Shown: piece by piece, positions 1-8,258 of the stretch
Position numbering within the stretch: the stretch's first letter is position 1
Layout: each line of letters starts with the position of its first letter
Assembly (NCBI RefSeq): GCF_000711225.1
Contig: NZ_JOMG01000001.1
Location: 1 to 64,000 of the forward strand
DNA from: Pelobacter seleniigenes DSM 18267
GTDB lineage: Bacteria > Desulfobacterota > Desulfuromonadia > Desulfuromonadales > Geopsychrobacteraceae
Reading direction: 5' to 3'
DNA: 64,000 nt
Notes under the pieces: model-generated
What the model saw: the letters and a program-made list of their open reading frames with translations, nothing else
What the model was told of the DNA's origin: nothing
Database searches by the model: none
Made by a program: the position numbers and the translations under genes

Positions 1-639
1 GGTTTGCAGTCGTTGCTTAAGTAAAGGATCTCTGGCCTCCAACAACATTTCTTTTAGAAACAATAAAGCTGTTTTTGACCTCCCACCATAATAAGCGAGA
101 CGAGCGGCAAGTGTTTGTAAATAATTAGGACTACCAGAAAGGCTAGCAGCTTGCATTATATATTCAGAGGCCCTTGAGTAGTCTTTTAGAAAATAAAAAT
201 AATTAAATCCAACAAAATAAGGCAAACGCCAATCAAATTTTCGAGATTCCATTCCCTTTATCAACAAATCATTAGCTTGCTCAGGTTTATTAGCCTCCCA
301 TGCAAGAAGTCCTTCAGCTAAGAAATACGGGTCGACAAAATATGGATCAAGATCTGTGACAACACTAAGTCCGCTGACAACATAAGCCCAATCATGGTCA
401 GCCATTTGTTTACCAGAGATATTTCGCCCTCCAATAAATGTTGATATCTTTAAAAATAAAAAATCCGACAAAGGCCCCTTATAACCTAGAGCCAACATTC
501 GACTAAATTTAGAAGGAATAACATATGGGGCAGGAGCAGAGTCGCGGACATGCTTGCGATTTTCCCATACACCACGACAAAAAAAGCAATAACTAACTAT
601 AAAAAATAAAAGAAAGAGAATACGAATGATACGTTGCAT
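1..639 (-). CDS. TPR-like repeat protein, partial (C-terminus off the window)
   Basis: Open reading frame running off the left edge; 213 residues are visible. It starts with a hydrophobic signal or anchor segment (MQRIIRILFLLFFIVSYCFF) followed by a soluble part with helical repeats (for example around YFLAEGLLAWEANKPEQAN and RASEYIMQAASLSGSPNYL) that look like tetratricopeptide repeats. Its ATG at 639 overlaps the stop of the upstream ABC permease in a TGATG junction, so it is translationally coupled to it. Base composition is AT-rich like the two genes before it. Probably a periplasm-facing partner of the ABC transporter or of the polysaccharide ligase; the substrate is unknown. Confidence 0.75.
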   Translation of the reverse strand, partial: MQRIIRILFLLFFIVSYCFFCRGVWENRKHVRDSAPAPYVIPSKFSRMLALGYKGPLSDFLFLKISTFIGGRNISGKQMADHDWAYVVSGLSVVTDLDPYFVDPYFLAEGLLAWEANKPEQANDLLIKGMESRKFDWRLPYFVGFNYFYFLKDYSRASEYIMQAASLSGSPNYLQTLAARLAYYGGRSKTALLFLKEMLLEARDPLLKQRLQT

Positions 640-1454
640 CAATTAAATTCTCGATGTGAAAAAACATATGAAGATAAAATTAAAAGAATAATAATATAAG
701 TCAAAGAATAACCAAGGGAAATGGATATTCTCTCAATAGATACAGGTAAACCATGGGCAGCTTCAAGAGTAAAATCAAAAACAGAAAAGTTCGGTATGAC
801 ATACGAAAATACTTGTAAAAATAACTTTAATGTTTCTGATATTATTTTTTCTTGTGCTGCAGCCGCTGATTTAACATAAAAAACAACTTCCTCGATTGTT
901 ACACCAACAACATAACTACTAATAGAAAATATCAAGGTAATTAAAGATCCACTAGAAATTGTGCTAAAAAAAACTACAATAGCAGATAAAACAGAAAATT
1001 TAATTAAATTAAAAAAACATGCTAAATAAAAAAGCCCCCAAGAAAAACCTATAAAATAATCAGGATACATTGTCAGCAACAGGCCAACTGTAAATGTTGA
1101 AATTATTACTAAAAAACTCAAACAAGCAGTTACAAAAAAAACGATGCCTAAATATTTCCCCACAATATACTGAGCCCGAGAAATAGGTTTAGAAAATACC
1201 AAATGAATAGTTTTCCGATCAATGTCTTTTGCCATCAGATTGACAGCAACAAAAAAAACTAACAACAATCCAGCACAGGACAAGGCTGCCAAATTCATAT
1301 CAATAGTGACCTTACCAACATCACGCATAAAAAATCCGGCAACAGAAATATTCAATCCAAAGAGAAATAGCGAAACGAGAGCAATTCCAAACAAAGAACG
1401 ATTCCGAATCCCTTCTTTAAAAGTGATAATCGCCAAGGCCATAACAGATTTCAT
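639..1454 (-). CDS. ABC-2 type transporter permease
   Basis: 271 residues with about six predicted membrane segments (for instance residues 20-42, 53-73, 100-127, 140-165, 168-190 and 245-266) and little soluble sequence, the layout of ABC-2 family export permeases. The loop near residues 74-95 (AKDIDRKTIHLVFSKPISRAQYIVGKYLG) is typical of this family. Start ATG overlaps the ATPase stop by 4 bases, so the two subunits are made together. Membrane half of the exporter; the substrate cannot be read from the sequence, though the neighbouring ligase suggests a glycan or lipid-linked product. AT-rich compared with the genes beyond 5 kb. Confidence 0.85.
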   Translation of the reverse strand: MKSVMALAIITFKEGIRNRSLFGIALVSLFLFGLNISVAGFFMRDVGKVTIDMNLAALSCAGLLLVFFVAVNLMAKDIDRKTIHLVFSKPISRAQYIVGKYLGIVFFVTACLSFLVIISTFTVGLLLTMYPDYFIGFSWGLFYLACFFNLIKFSVLSAIVVFFSTISSGSLITLIFSISSYVVGVTIEEVVFYVKSAAAAQEKIISETLKLFLQVFSYVIPNFSVFDFTLEAAHGLPVSIERISISLGYSLTYIIILLILSSYVFSHREFN

Positions 1455-2377
1455 ATCTTTTGCCCTTCAATTAGTTGAAGAAACAAGTCTTCTAACGTTC
1501 GCCAAGAATTCCTGCTTCCAAGAACCTTAACCTGTTTTCTTTCAAGAAGTGAGTTAACCTGGAAATAAATGTCTTCATTAATAGCCAACATTGTAGTACC
1601 GGCTTCATTACATATATCCACACCCAATGCTCTTATCTCATTCTGCTGTATCTGAGAAAGAGGCTCAACAAAAAGAAAAATGCTATTACCCAGGGCTAAA
1701 GATAAGTCATTTTTATTTAACTGCGAGATCAGGCGCCCTCTATGCAATAGTCCGATTCGATCACACAATCTTTCGACATCATTCAAGATGTGAGAGCAAA
1801 AAAATATCGTTTTCCCATTCTTCTTAAGTTCCATGATTAGATCAAAAACTAATTTCCGGCCTATTGGGTCAAGTCCTGACATTGGTTCATCAAAAATAAC
1901 GACAGAAGGATTATGCAAAAGGGCAAAACAGATAGCAGCCCGTTGCAGCATCCCCTTTGAAAAAGTCTTTAGAGGGCGCGTTTGTGATTCGAAAATATTT
2001 AACTTCTCCATCAATACTTGGCTACGCCTCAAAACCTCTCTTGAGGACATACCAGAGACACGTCCACAAAAGACAAGAAGCTCCCTAAGCGTTAAGTGAT
2101 CATAAAGGTATGGATTTTCTGGCAGATATCCAATCTCCTTGAGAGCTACGTTTTCCCCTAATTTTTCACCTCTATAATAAATATGTCCAGACTCTGGACG
2201 TACTAAGCCTAATAACATACGAATAGTTGAACTCTTTCCTGCCCCATTAGGCCCGATCAGACCGAAAACTTCCCCTTGAGATATCTCGAAGCTCACACCA
2301 TTGACAGCAGAAACTTTCTTTTTAAATAATCCCGGATTATACGTTTTTGTAATATTATGAACTTCTATTTCAGTCAT
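1451..2377 (-). CDS. ABC transporter ATP-binding protein
   Basis: 308 residues from the ATG at 2377, which has AGGA upstream; the in-frame TTG three bases earlier is less likely. Walker A GPNGAGKSS near residue 42, signature FSKGMLQRA near 141, Walker B VVIFDEPMSGLDP near 159, and the switch histidine in FFCSH. The C-terminal ~85 residues after the nucleotide-binding domain form the extra domain often seen in ABC-2 ATPases. The start lies inside the end of the polysaccharide-ligase gene (8-base overlap) and the stop overlaps the permease start. Powers the permease encoded directly downstream. Confidence 0.92.
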   Translation of the reverse strand: MTEIEVHNITKTYNPGLFKKKVSAVNGVSFEISQGEVFGLIGPNGAGKSSTIRMLLGLVRPESGHIYYRGEKLGENVALKEIGYLPENPYLYDHLTLRELLVFCGRVSGMSSREVLRRSQVLMEKLNIFESQTRPLKTFSKGMLQRAAICFALLHNPSVVIFDEPMSGLDPIGRKLVFDLIMELKKNGKTIFFCSHILNDVERLCDRIGLLHRGRLISQLNKNDLSLALGNSIFLFVEPLSQIQQNEIRALGVDICNEAGTTMLAINEDIYFQVNSLLERKQVKVLGSRNSWRTLEDLFLQLIEGQKI

Positions 2378-4213
2378 CAAGAATTCCTGTCATTTCTTTT
2401 AAACTAAAATCAACTTTTTGAGGATAGAAGGAACTAATTGGGCGGCCAGTTTCACGAGAGGCAACAAGAACATTAAGATAATGTAGAAAATCCCAATATT
2501 TTTGCTCTAGTGGCATCAAATGAATAGCTTGCTTAATTGCAAATCTTGATTCATCTTCGCGATTCAATTTGAGATATAAATGAGCTAAATCAAACCAATA
2601 CCAACGCATTCCTTTTAGCTCACAAAGCCGCTCGTAATAAGGGATCAATTTCTCGACCATCACCAGATCGTTATTTTTTAAGCTTTCCCGAGCATACCGA
2701 TTCAAAGAGCCTGACAATACACGATATTCACTATAAGGATCAGCTGCTAACTGCGCAAACTCCCCAAAGGTATTTTCTAGGCCTACAGAGGTAATTAGTT
2801 GCTTTTTAAATTTCTCGATTTTTAATTCTTGTATGAAAAATATACCTATTATAATAAGACTCCCAACAGAAAGGCACAAGATAAACCCTCTCAAAGCAGG
2901 AGAAATGTCTATTCTTTTTAAAGGATATTGAGAAAGAAGACCTCCCAATAACGTAAAAAATAAAAATAGAAGCGGGGGAGACCGCAGTGTCCATGAAAAC
3001 ATAGATTGGATAATAAAAGGAAGCAACCATAAATGACTATATAAAAATATAGGTGAACACTGAGTCTTGTTAGTAAAAAGTATTTTAAATAGTTTAACGA
3101 AAAAAATAATTAAAAGTATTAGCAAAATAAAAAAAACAAAAATTCCACCCTCACAAGACAACTGCAGAAACTCATTATGTGCCCAAGAAGAACTTCCCAT
3201 AGCCTCATACTGAACAAAACCAAGCAATGAATAAGACTTTGGTCCATAGGAATTCATAAGAAATTTATAATTACCTAAGCCAATCCCAGTTATTAAATTA
3301 TCAACAAACATTAAAACTGCTGATGTCCAAAAAACAAATCTAGCCTCAATACTGACGCCAGTGATATTAAGGGCTCTATTCAGAGCACCCGAAGAAAAGA
3401 AAAATATTAAGATTTGTGCAATAAAAAATGAAAAAATAACAAAAAATGAAATTTTAAAAAATTCTTTCTTTTTTTTAAAATCCCTACAAAGATATTTACC
3501 TTTAGAAACCATCCAAAGTAAATATATAAGAACAAAAAACAGAGATAAAAATCCGGACCGAGACCCAGTCAAAAAAAAGACAACAGATACAAGAACCAAA
3601 GGTATAAAACGAAAAATTTTCGTCTTTTTAATAGAGAGGTCATGCGCAGAGTGAATATATTTCCAGAAAAATGCCAATATTGAGACAGTCAAAAAAACGG
3701 CATACAAGTTAGGCTGACCATATACTCCACCAACTCTAAAAGAAGAGTCCGGCGGAAGCAAATACGGTATAAGCATGGTTTTACTTTTTCCAAATAAAGA
3801 ATAAGAAAAAAATTCATACAGACCTAGAACCGCCGAAAAAACAGACCCGATAAGAATTAAATCAATTAAATAGTTATAGACTTTTATATTTTTATAAAAT
3901 TTTCTGACTACCAACGATAAATAGACAAGAAACGAAAGAAAAATCAAAGATTGAAGAAAAGACCAAAATGGGTAAATTGAAATTTTTGAAAAAGATATAA
4001 ATACTAAAAACAGCAGAAAAAAAAGAATAAAAAAATATGATAAAAAAAGTCTTTATAAAAAATTTGATTAAAAATAAGGTAAAAAGAAATAAAGATAATG
4101 ATAAAGAATAACTTTCCAACTTTATCAATGTCTGCAAAAAATGGAATAGTTATAAATTGAGAAATAATAACAGCTAGAAAAATACCGTAGTTTTTAATAC
4201 TTTCTTTTTTCAT
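2370..4213 (-). CDS. O-antigen ligase/polymerase (Wzy_C) family membrane protein, frameshifted in a T8 run
   Basis: Two overlapping frames together make one protein of about 614 residues. The 5' frame begins at ATG 4213 and runs through a membrane segment into a run of eight T (A8 at 4017-4024 on the plus strand), then hits a stop at 4004. Adding one T continues as LLFLVFISFSKISIYPFWSF and joins exactly onto the long downstream frame (3947 to 2370). That part has many membrane segments, a large periplasmic loop with the family signature WAHNEFLQLSCEGG, and a C-terminal soluble helical region. Family members join glycans to lipid A or to proteins, including type IV pilins (PglL/TfpO group). 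Very AT-rich: bases 3421-3480 contain only five G/C. Whether the break is real, phase-variable or a read error cannot be told here. Confidence 0.8.
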
Positions 4214-4223
4214 AAATTTTAAT

Positions 4224-4251
4224 AAAAAGCCCCTCAAGTGAGGGGCTTTTT
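4224..4251. terminator. Rho-independent terminator after spc
   Basis: Stem GCCCCTC/GAGGGGC with four-base loop, flanked by A5 and T5, so it can work in both directions. It ends the pilA-spc transcript; the ligase gene begins 11 bases beyond it, suggesting either readthrough or a separate promoter for the AT-rich cassette. Confidence 0.9.
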
Positions 4252-4266
4252 ATTTCACCTAAAAAT

Positions 4267-4653
4267 CTACATATCCCAGGAAGTAGACCAATCAGAAGCA
4301 GAATTTGCGGTAGTGGGCAGCTCGTTCAGTATTGTTGAAGTAGCTGCTCCAGTCTCATATTTCATGAAATAAATATTATTGAGATTTTGTGCAGTACCAT
4401 ATCCAAGATTCCCACCCGGATGAACAGTGCCGATAGCATACCACTGAGCAGTAACGGTATCAGTCCCATCCGTTACATAACGAGCGACGACTTTTGGGGA
4501 CAAACCAATAATAAGTTGAGGGTTTGTACTAGCCCCGGCAGTGCTACCGAGCGTTAATTGTCCTCCTGAAGAGGTTACATCACCAGCAGCAAAAACACCG
4601 CTTACCGGCAAGACAAGAAACAAACAAAAAGTTAAAACTACTATTTTTTTCAT
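4267..4653 (-). CDS. spc: Secreted pilin-partner protein (Spc / PilA-C type)
   Basis: 128 residues with a clear signal peptide (MKKIVVLTFCLFLVLPVSGVFA, cut before AGD). The remainder is a small beta-rich domain. It lies 33 bases after pilA with a good AAGGAG site. In Geobacter the short PilA-N is encoded with a second gene, called pilA-C or spc, supplying the globular head missing from the short pilin; length, signal peptide and position all match that arrangement, though the sequence is divergent. Expected role: stabilising PilA, or pairing with it in the pilus. The assignment rests mainly on synteny. Confidence 0.75.
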   Translation of the reverse strand: MKKIVVLTFCLFLVLPVSGVFAAGDVTSSGGQLTLGSTAGASTNPQLIIGLSPKVVARYVTDGTDTVTAQWYAIGTVHPGGNLGYGTAQNLNNIYFMKYETGAATSTILNELPTTANSASDWSTSWDM

Positions 4654-4686
4654 ATGGATCTCCTTGAGAAAAGGCTTTTCTATTGC

Positions 4687-4899
4687 TTAATAAGGATAAT
4701 AGTACTCATCTGTATAGTAACCTTCTAATGAGGTTTTGATCGTCTTCAAATCACTTTGCGATGCAGAGTTAAATGCTTTCTGACGATAACTTGCAAACTG
4801 CGGGATAGCAATTGCAGCCAGAATACCGATGATCGCGACAACGATCAACAGTTCGATCAGGGTAAAACCCTTTTCGTTCTTACGGAATTTTTTCAACAT
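4687..4899 (-). CDS. pilA: Type IV major pilin, short electron-conducting type (PilA-N)
   Basis: 70-residue prepilin. Class III leader MLKKFRKNEKG, cleavage before F1, E5 present, and the hydrophobic N-terminal helix nearly identical to Geobacter PilA. The mature form is only 59 residues, so it lacks the usual globular domain. It has ten aromatics (F1, F24, Y27, F32, Y50, Y51, Y55, Y56, Y57, Y59), about 17 percent, with the longest aromatic-free stretch 22 residues. The C-terminus is extremely tyrosine-rich (EGYYTDEYYYPY). Start supported by AAAGGAG. Preceded by a sigma-54 promoter and by pilR; followed by spc. Expected in the pseudopilus/pilus fibre assembled by PilB and PilC. Confidence 0.96.
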   Translation of the reverse strand: MLKKFRKNEKGFTLIELLIVVAIIGILAAIAIPQFASYRQKAFNSASQSDLKTIKTSLEGYYTDEYYYPY

Positions 4900-5226
4900 A
4901 GATGAATCTCCTTTTCCGTTGTTTGGATTTTGAGCAGAATGCTCTTCAATTTACAATTTTTCATTTACCACAACTAAGACATAAGCAATGACTATACCAA
5001 ACTCATTTTTAAATTATTTTTTTTGCCATGCCTCATCAGAAATAGTCCCAAAGCGGTGCATCCTTAAAATTAACCATTGCTAAGTATATGAAATTGAAAG
5101 ACACCTGTGGAACTCAATCATCATCACCCTCTACACCATTTGACAATTTTGCATCTCAAGTTTCTCTATAAACCTGAAAGAGGATCAATTTATTGTTGCT
5201 TATCAGCTCAGAAGTGACAATTTTTG
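4900..5226 (-). promoter_or_regulatory. pilA upstream control region with possible PilR sites
   Basis: Gene-free 327 bases between pilR and pilA. Besides the -24/-12 element described separately, it holds a GTGTC (minus strand, 5100-5104), about 128 bases before the predicted start of transcription, resembling the TGTC-type PilR motif reported in Pseudomonas; TGACAATTTT at 5141 and again in an inverted repeat TGACAA-N3-TTGTCA at 5215-5229 overlapping the pilR stop. The repeat could be an enhancer site or part of pilR termination. Confidence 0.45.
4982..5000 (-). promoter_or_regulatory. Sigma-54 (-24/-12) promoter of pilA
   Basis: On the minus strand TTGGTATAGTCATTGCTT has GG and GC separated by exactly ten bases, as required for RpoN (consensus TGGCAC-N5-TTGCW). 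Transcription would begin near 4973, about 74 bases before the pilA ATG. PilR, encoded just upstream, is the expected activator. Confidence 0.8.
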
Positions 5227-6615
5227 TCAATCCTCCTGCCATGAATCGTCACTCACACCTAATTTATCCAAGCGATAACGAATAGACCTGAAACTGATTC
5301 CAAGCAACTCAGCCGCCTTTTTCTTGACTCCCCCGGATTTTTCCAATGCGGCCAAAAGCAATGACCGCTCCATATCTTCCAGCCATTTTTCAAGATTAAA
5401 ATTTTCTGGAATCTCACTCAGAACATCGATACGTTTTTTACTGAAGGTGCTGATTTGAGGAGGAAGAATGTCTGTGGTCAATTGTTCTGTTTCACCCAAA
5501 ACAATACAGCGCTCAACAAGATTTTCCAACTCGCGCACATTTCCGGGCCAATCATAATTGAGGAGAATCTGTAGTGCTTCTTTACTAATGGAATAGTGTT
5601 GTTTACCAGTTCGTTGCTGATAAAAATTGTCGATCAGCATGGGAATATCTTCTTTCCGATTCCGCAGAGGGGGCAATTCAACAGAAACAACATTCAACCG
5701 ATAAAAAAGATCTTCCCGGAAAGCACCAGCCTGAATCATTTCTGTCAAATCCTGGTTTGTTGCGGCTATAAGGCGGATATCAAGGGGCAAAGTCCTGGTT
5801 CCGCCCACTCGCCGAAACTCCCTTTCCTGTAACACCCGCAACAACTTGACCTGCATTCCCATGGGCAATTCGCCGATTTCATCAAGGAATAAAGTCCCTT
5901 GGTTGGCAGATTCAAACAGCCCTTCCTTTTTACGGTCGGCCCCGGTAAAGGCACCTTTTTCATGCCCAAACAACTCACTTTCCAATAAATTTTCCGGGAT
6001 GGCTCCGCAATTAATTGGTACAAAAGGGCTTTTTTTCCGTTCACTGTTCAGATGAAGCGCTTTGGCCACAAGCTCTTTGCCGGTTCCGCTTTCCCCTGTG
6101 ATTAAAACATTGGCCTGACTGGGAGCTATACGTTCCAGCAATGCGACAAGCTTCTTCATTGCAGGACTATCACCAATCAAACGCTGAAACGAAAACCTAA
6201 CCCCTAATTGCTGCTTTAGTTGAAAATTTTCAGCTTCCAACTGTCTGCGTTCAAGAGCGTTTTTGATTACCAGCCTGATTTCGTCATTCTTGAACGGCTT
6301 GGTAATATAATCATAGGCGCCAAGTTTCATGGCTTCGACAGCTTCTTCTGTTGAGGAGAATGCTGTAATCATCAACATTGGAGTTTTTATTTCTTGCTCA
6401 CGAACTTTACGTAGCAGACCAATGCCACCTAAACATGGCATTTTCATATCAGAAATAATCAAATCAAAATCGCTGGTCTGAATTAATCCTAGAGCTATTT
6501 GTCCGTTTGCCGCCTCTTCGACCTGGTAGCCCTCACGCTCAAGCAGTATCGCCAGCATTTCTCGCAGGCTCGACTCATCATCAACAATGAGTATTCTCTC
6601 TTTTCTCTTTTCCAT
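5227..6615 (-). CDS. pilR: Sigma-54 response regulator PilR
   Basis: 462 residues, full-length NtrC family. Receiver domain with phosphoacceptor D56 and K106; AAA+ domain with Walker A GESGTGKE (174-181), the sigma-54 contact loop GAFTGA (221-226) and Walker B TLFLDEIGE (241-249); C-terminal Fis-type helix-turn-helix (GVKKKAAELLGISFRSIRYRL). Follows pilS by 11 bases and directly precedes pilA. Phosphorylated by PilS it should activate the pilA promoter at 4982-5000 and probably the minor pilin promoter at 22919-22937. Confidence 0.97.
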   Translation of the reverse strand: MEKRKERILIVDDESSLREMLAILLEREGYQVEEAANGQIALGLIQTSDFDLIISDMKMPCLGGIGLLRKVREQEIKTPMLMITAFSSTEEAVEAMKLGAYDYITKPFKNDEIRLVIKNALERRQLEAENFQLKQQLGVRFSFQRLIGDSPAMKKLVALLERIAPSQANVLITGESGTGKELVAKALHLNSERKKSPFVPINCGAIPENLLESELFGHEKGAFTGADRKKEGLFESANQGTLFLDEIGELPMGMQVKLLRVLQEREFRRVGGTRTLPLDIRLIAATNQDLTEMIQAGAFREDLFYRLNVVSVELPPLRNRKEDIPMLIDNFYQQRTGKQHYSISKEALQILLNYDWPGNVRELENLVERCIVLGETEQLTTDILPPQISTFSKKRIDVLSEIPENFNLEKWLEDMERSLLLAALEKSGGVKKKAAELLGISFRSIRYRLDKLGVSDDSWQED

Positions 6616-6626
6616 TTTTATTTATC

Positions 6627-8258
6627 CTATCCCTCAAACTGCAGAACAAACCGAGCTCCACCCAGCTCACTACGCTCAACATGCACGGTACCTGCATGCA
6701 TTTCAATGATCGAATAAACTGCTGCCAGGCCAAGGCCGGTACCATGATCTTTGGTTGAAAAAAAGGGTTCAAAAATTTTCTCGGAGATACTGTCATCAAT
6801 ACCTGGGCCAGAATCCTCAATTATGATTTGGGTTCCCCCTTCCAAGCATGGATCAATCATCAATAACAAAAAACCTCGACCGTGCATTGCTTCAGCAGCA
6901 TTAATGGCTAAATTCCATAATACCTGGCAAAGCTGGCCCTTATCTAAAGAAAGAAATACTTCGCTATCCGGTTTGGTCAACCTGATTTCTATCCCGTCAA
7001 ACCTGTCATCGGACTTGAGCATCTGCTCTAACTCATCCAGCGTTTCAGAAATATTCGTCTTCTCTTTAACCGGAATATTCGGCCGAGCAAAAGTTAAAAA
7101 CTCGGTCAATAGATGGTTCAAACGATCTGCTTCTTTGACAACTATTTTCATCAAATGGAGATCGTCTTTTTTCACATGCTCAGCTTCCATCAACAGCTGA
7201 ACGGATCCACTTATTGATGCCAGCGGATTGCGAATCTCATGAGCCATTCCAGCTGCCAGTCGGCCTACCGCGGCCAAACGATCAGCCCGCATAAGATCTT
7301 CTTCTATTTTTTTAAACTGGGTTAAGTCCTGAAACGTGACCAACGTGCCTAAATTTTCTCCGCGAGGCCCTTTGGCAGTCGTTGTCGCATAACCAAGAAT
7401 CAAGTTTTGACCAAGTTTATTTTGAAAACGCCCCTCAGCACGCGAGAGGTTTTTTTCTTGAGGAGAGAACGTTCCTGCGAATTCAGGGAAAAAAAGTCCC
7501 GCATCTTGATCATACACGTCTTGCAAGGTAAAACCGGTGATATCCGTGGCAGCGCGATTAAATGAACGAATACGGCCCTGTGGATTGACCAACATCAGCC
7601 CACTACTAATGTGGGCCAGTATAGTTCGATTCATTTTTTCCAGTTCAGCATAGTCAATCGATTTCTTTTGCAACTGTGCTTCGCTCTTACGCCAACGTTC
7701 GGCCAGAGTTCCGCTTAATATGGCGGTTAGAAAAAAAGCGACGGAGTGGACAAACAGAACTGAAAAAAAGTTCCCATCGGGAACAGTGCGATAAAGGTTG
7801 AAATAGTGCAGATAATGAAAATACTGCAGGTCAAGAATACCGCCGAACAGGATCGTTGCACTGGCTGCAGCCAGCACTGTCAGCCGTCGGGAAAAAAGAA
7901 AACTGGCCCAAACAATAACCAGAAGATAAGCAAAAGAAAAAACACTTTCCACTCCGCCGGACATCAATATCAAGGCCGTCACGAAAAGTAGGTCCCAGAT
8001 AATCTGAACTTGTGCAAAAATAAAAGTTTTTGTTAGATTTTTAAGGATTATTGCCGAGACAAGAGCTTCTGCGTAAGAAACACCAATCAGTACGAACAAA
8101 GGTTGGATGATCCCGTGATCAACCGTACCCTTTAAATAAAAAACAGAAGCCCCACCAAGCAGAAACGTAATAACCGCAGTCCGACAAATCAAATACCATG
8201 TCAAGCTGCGGTTATCAGTCGTTTTCGGTGAAAATAGGAGCTGATCGGCTGGTTCCAT
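6627..8258 (-). CDS. pilS: Sensor histidine kinase PilS
   Basis: 543 residues. Six N-terminal membrane segments (about residues 22-185), a PAS domain (205-315), HisKA with phosphoacceptor H340 in MAHEIRNPLAS, and HATPase with N box (449-456), G1 DSGPGI and G2 GTGLGL. This is the PilS layout in which the membrane domain senses pilin subunits in the inner membrane. The ATG overlaps the pilC stop (TGATG), so it is coupled to pilC; pilR follows. Partner of PilR. Confidence 0.95.
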   Translation of the reverse strand: MEPADQLLFSPKTTDNRSLTWYLICRTAVITFLLGGASVFYLKGTVDHGIIQPLFVLIGVSYAEALVSAIILKNLTKTFIFAQVQIIWDLLFVTALILMSGGVESVFSFAYLLVIVWASFLFSRRLTVLAAASATILFGGILDLQYFHYLHYFNLYRTVPDGNFFSVLFVHSVAFFLTAILSGTLAERWRKSEAQLQKKSIDYAELEKMNRTILAHISSGLMLVNPQGRIRSFNRAATDITGFTLQDVYDQDAGLFFPEFAGTFSPQEKNLSRAEGRFQNKLGQNLILGYATTTAKGPRGENLGTLVTFQDLTQFKKIEEDLMRADRLAAVGRLAAGMAHEIRNPLASISGSVQLLMEAEHVKKDDLHLMKIVVKEADRLNHLLTEFLTFARPNIPVKEKTNISETLDELEQMLKSDDRFDGIEIRLTKPDSEVFLSLDKGQLCQVLWNLAINAAEAMHGRGFLLLMIDPCLEGGTQIIIEDSGPGIDDSISEKIFEPFFSTKDHGTGLGLAAVYSIIEMHAGTVHVERSELGGARFVLQFEG

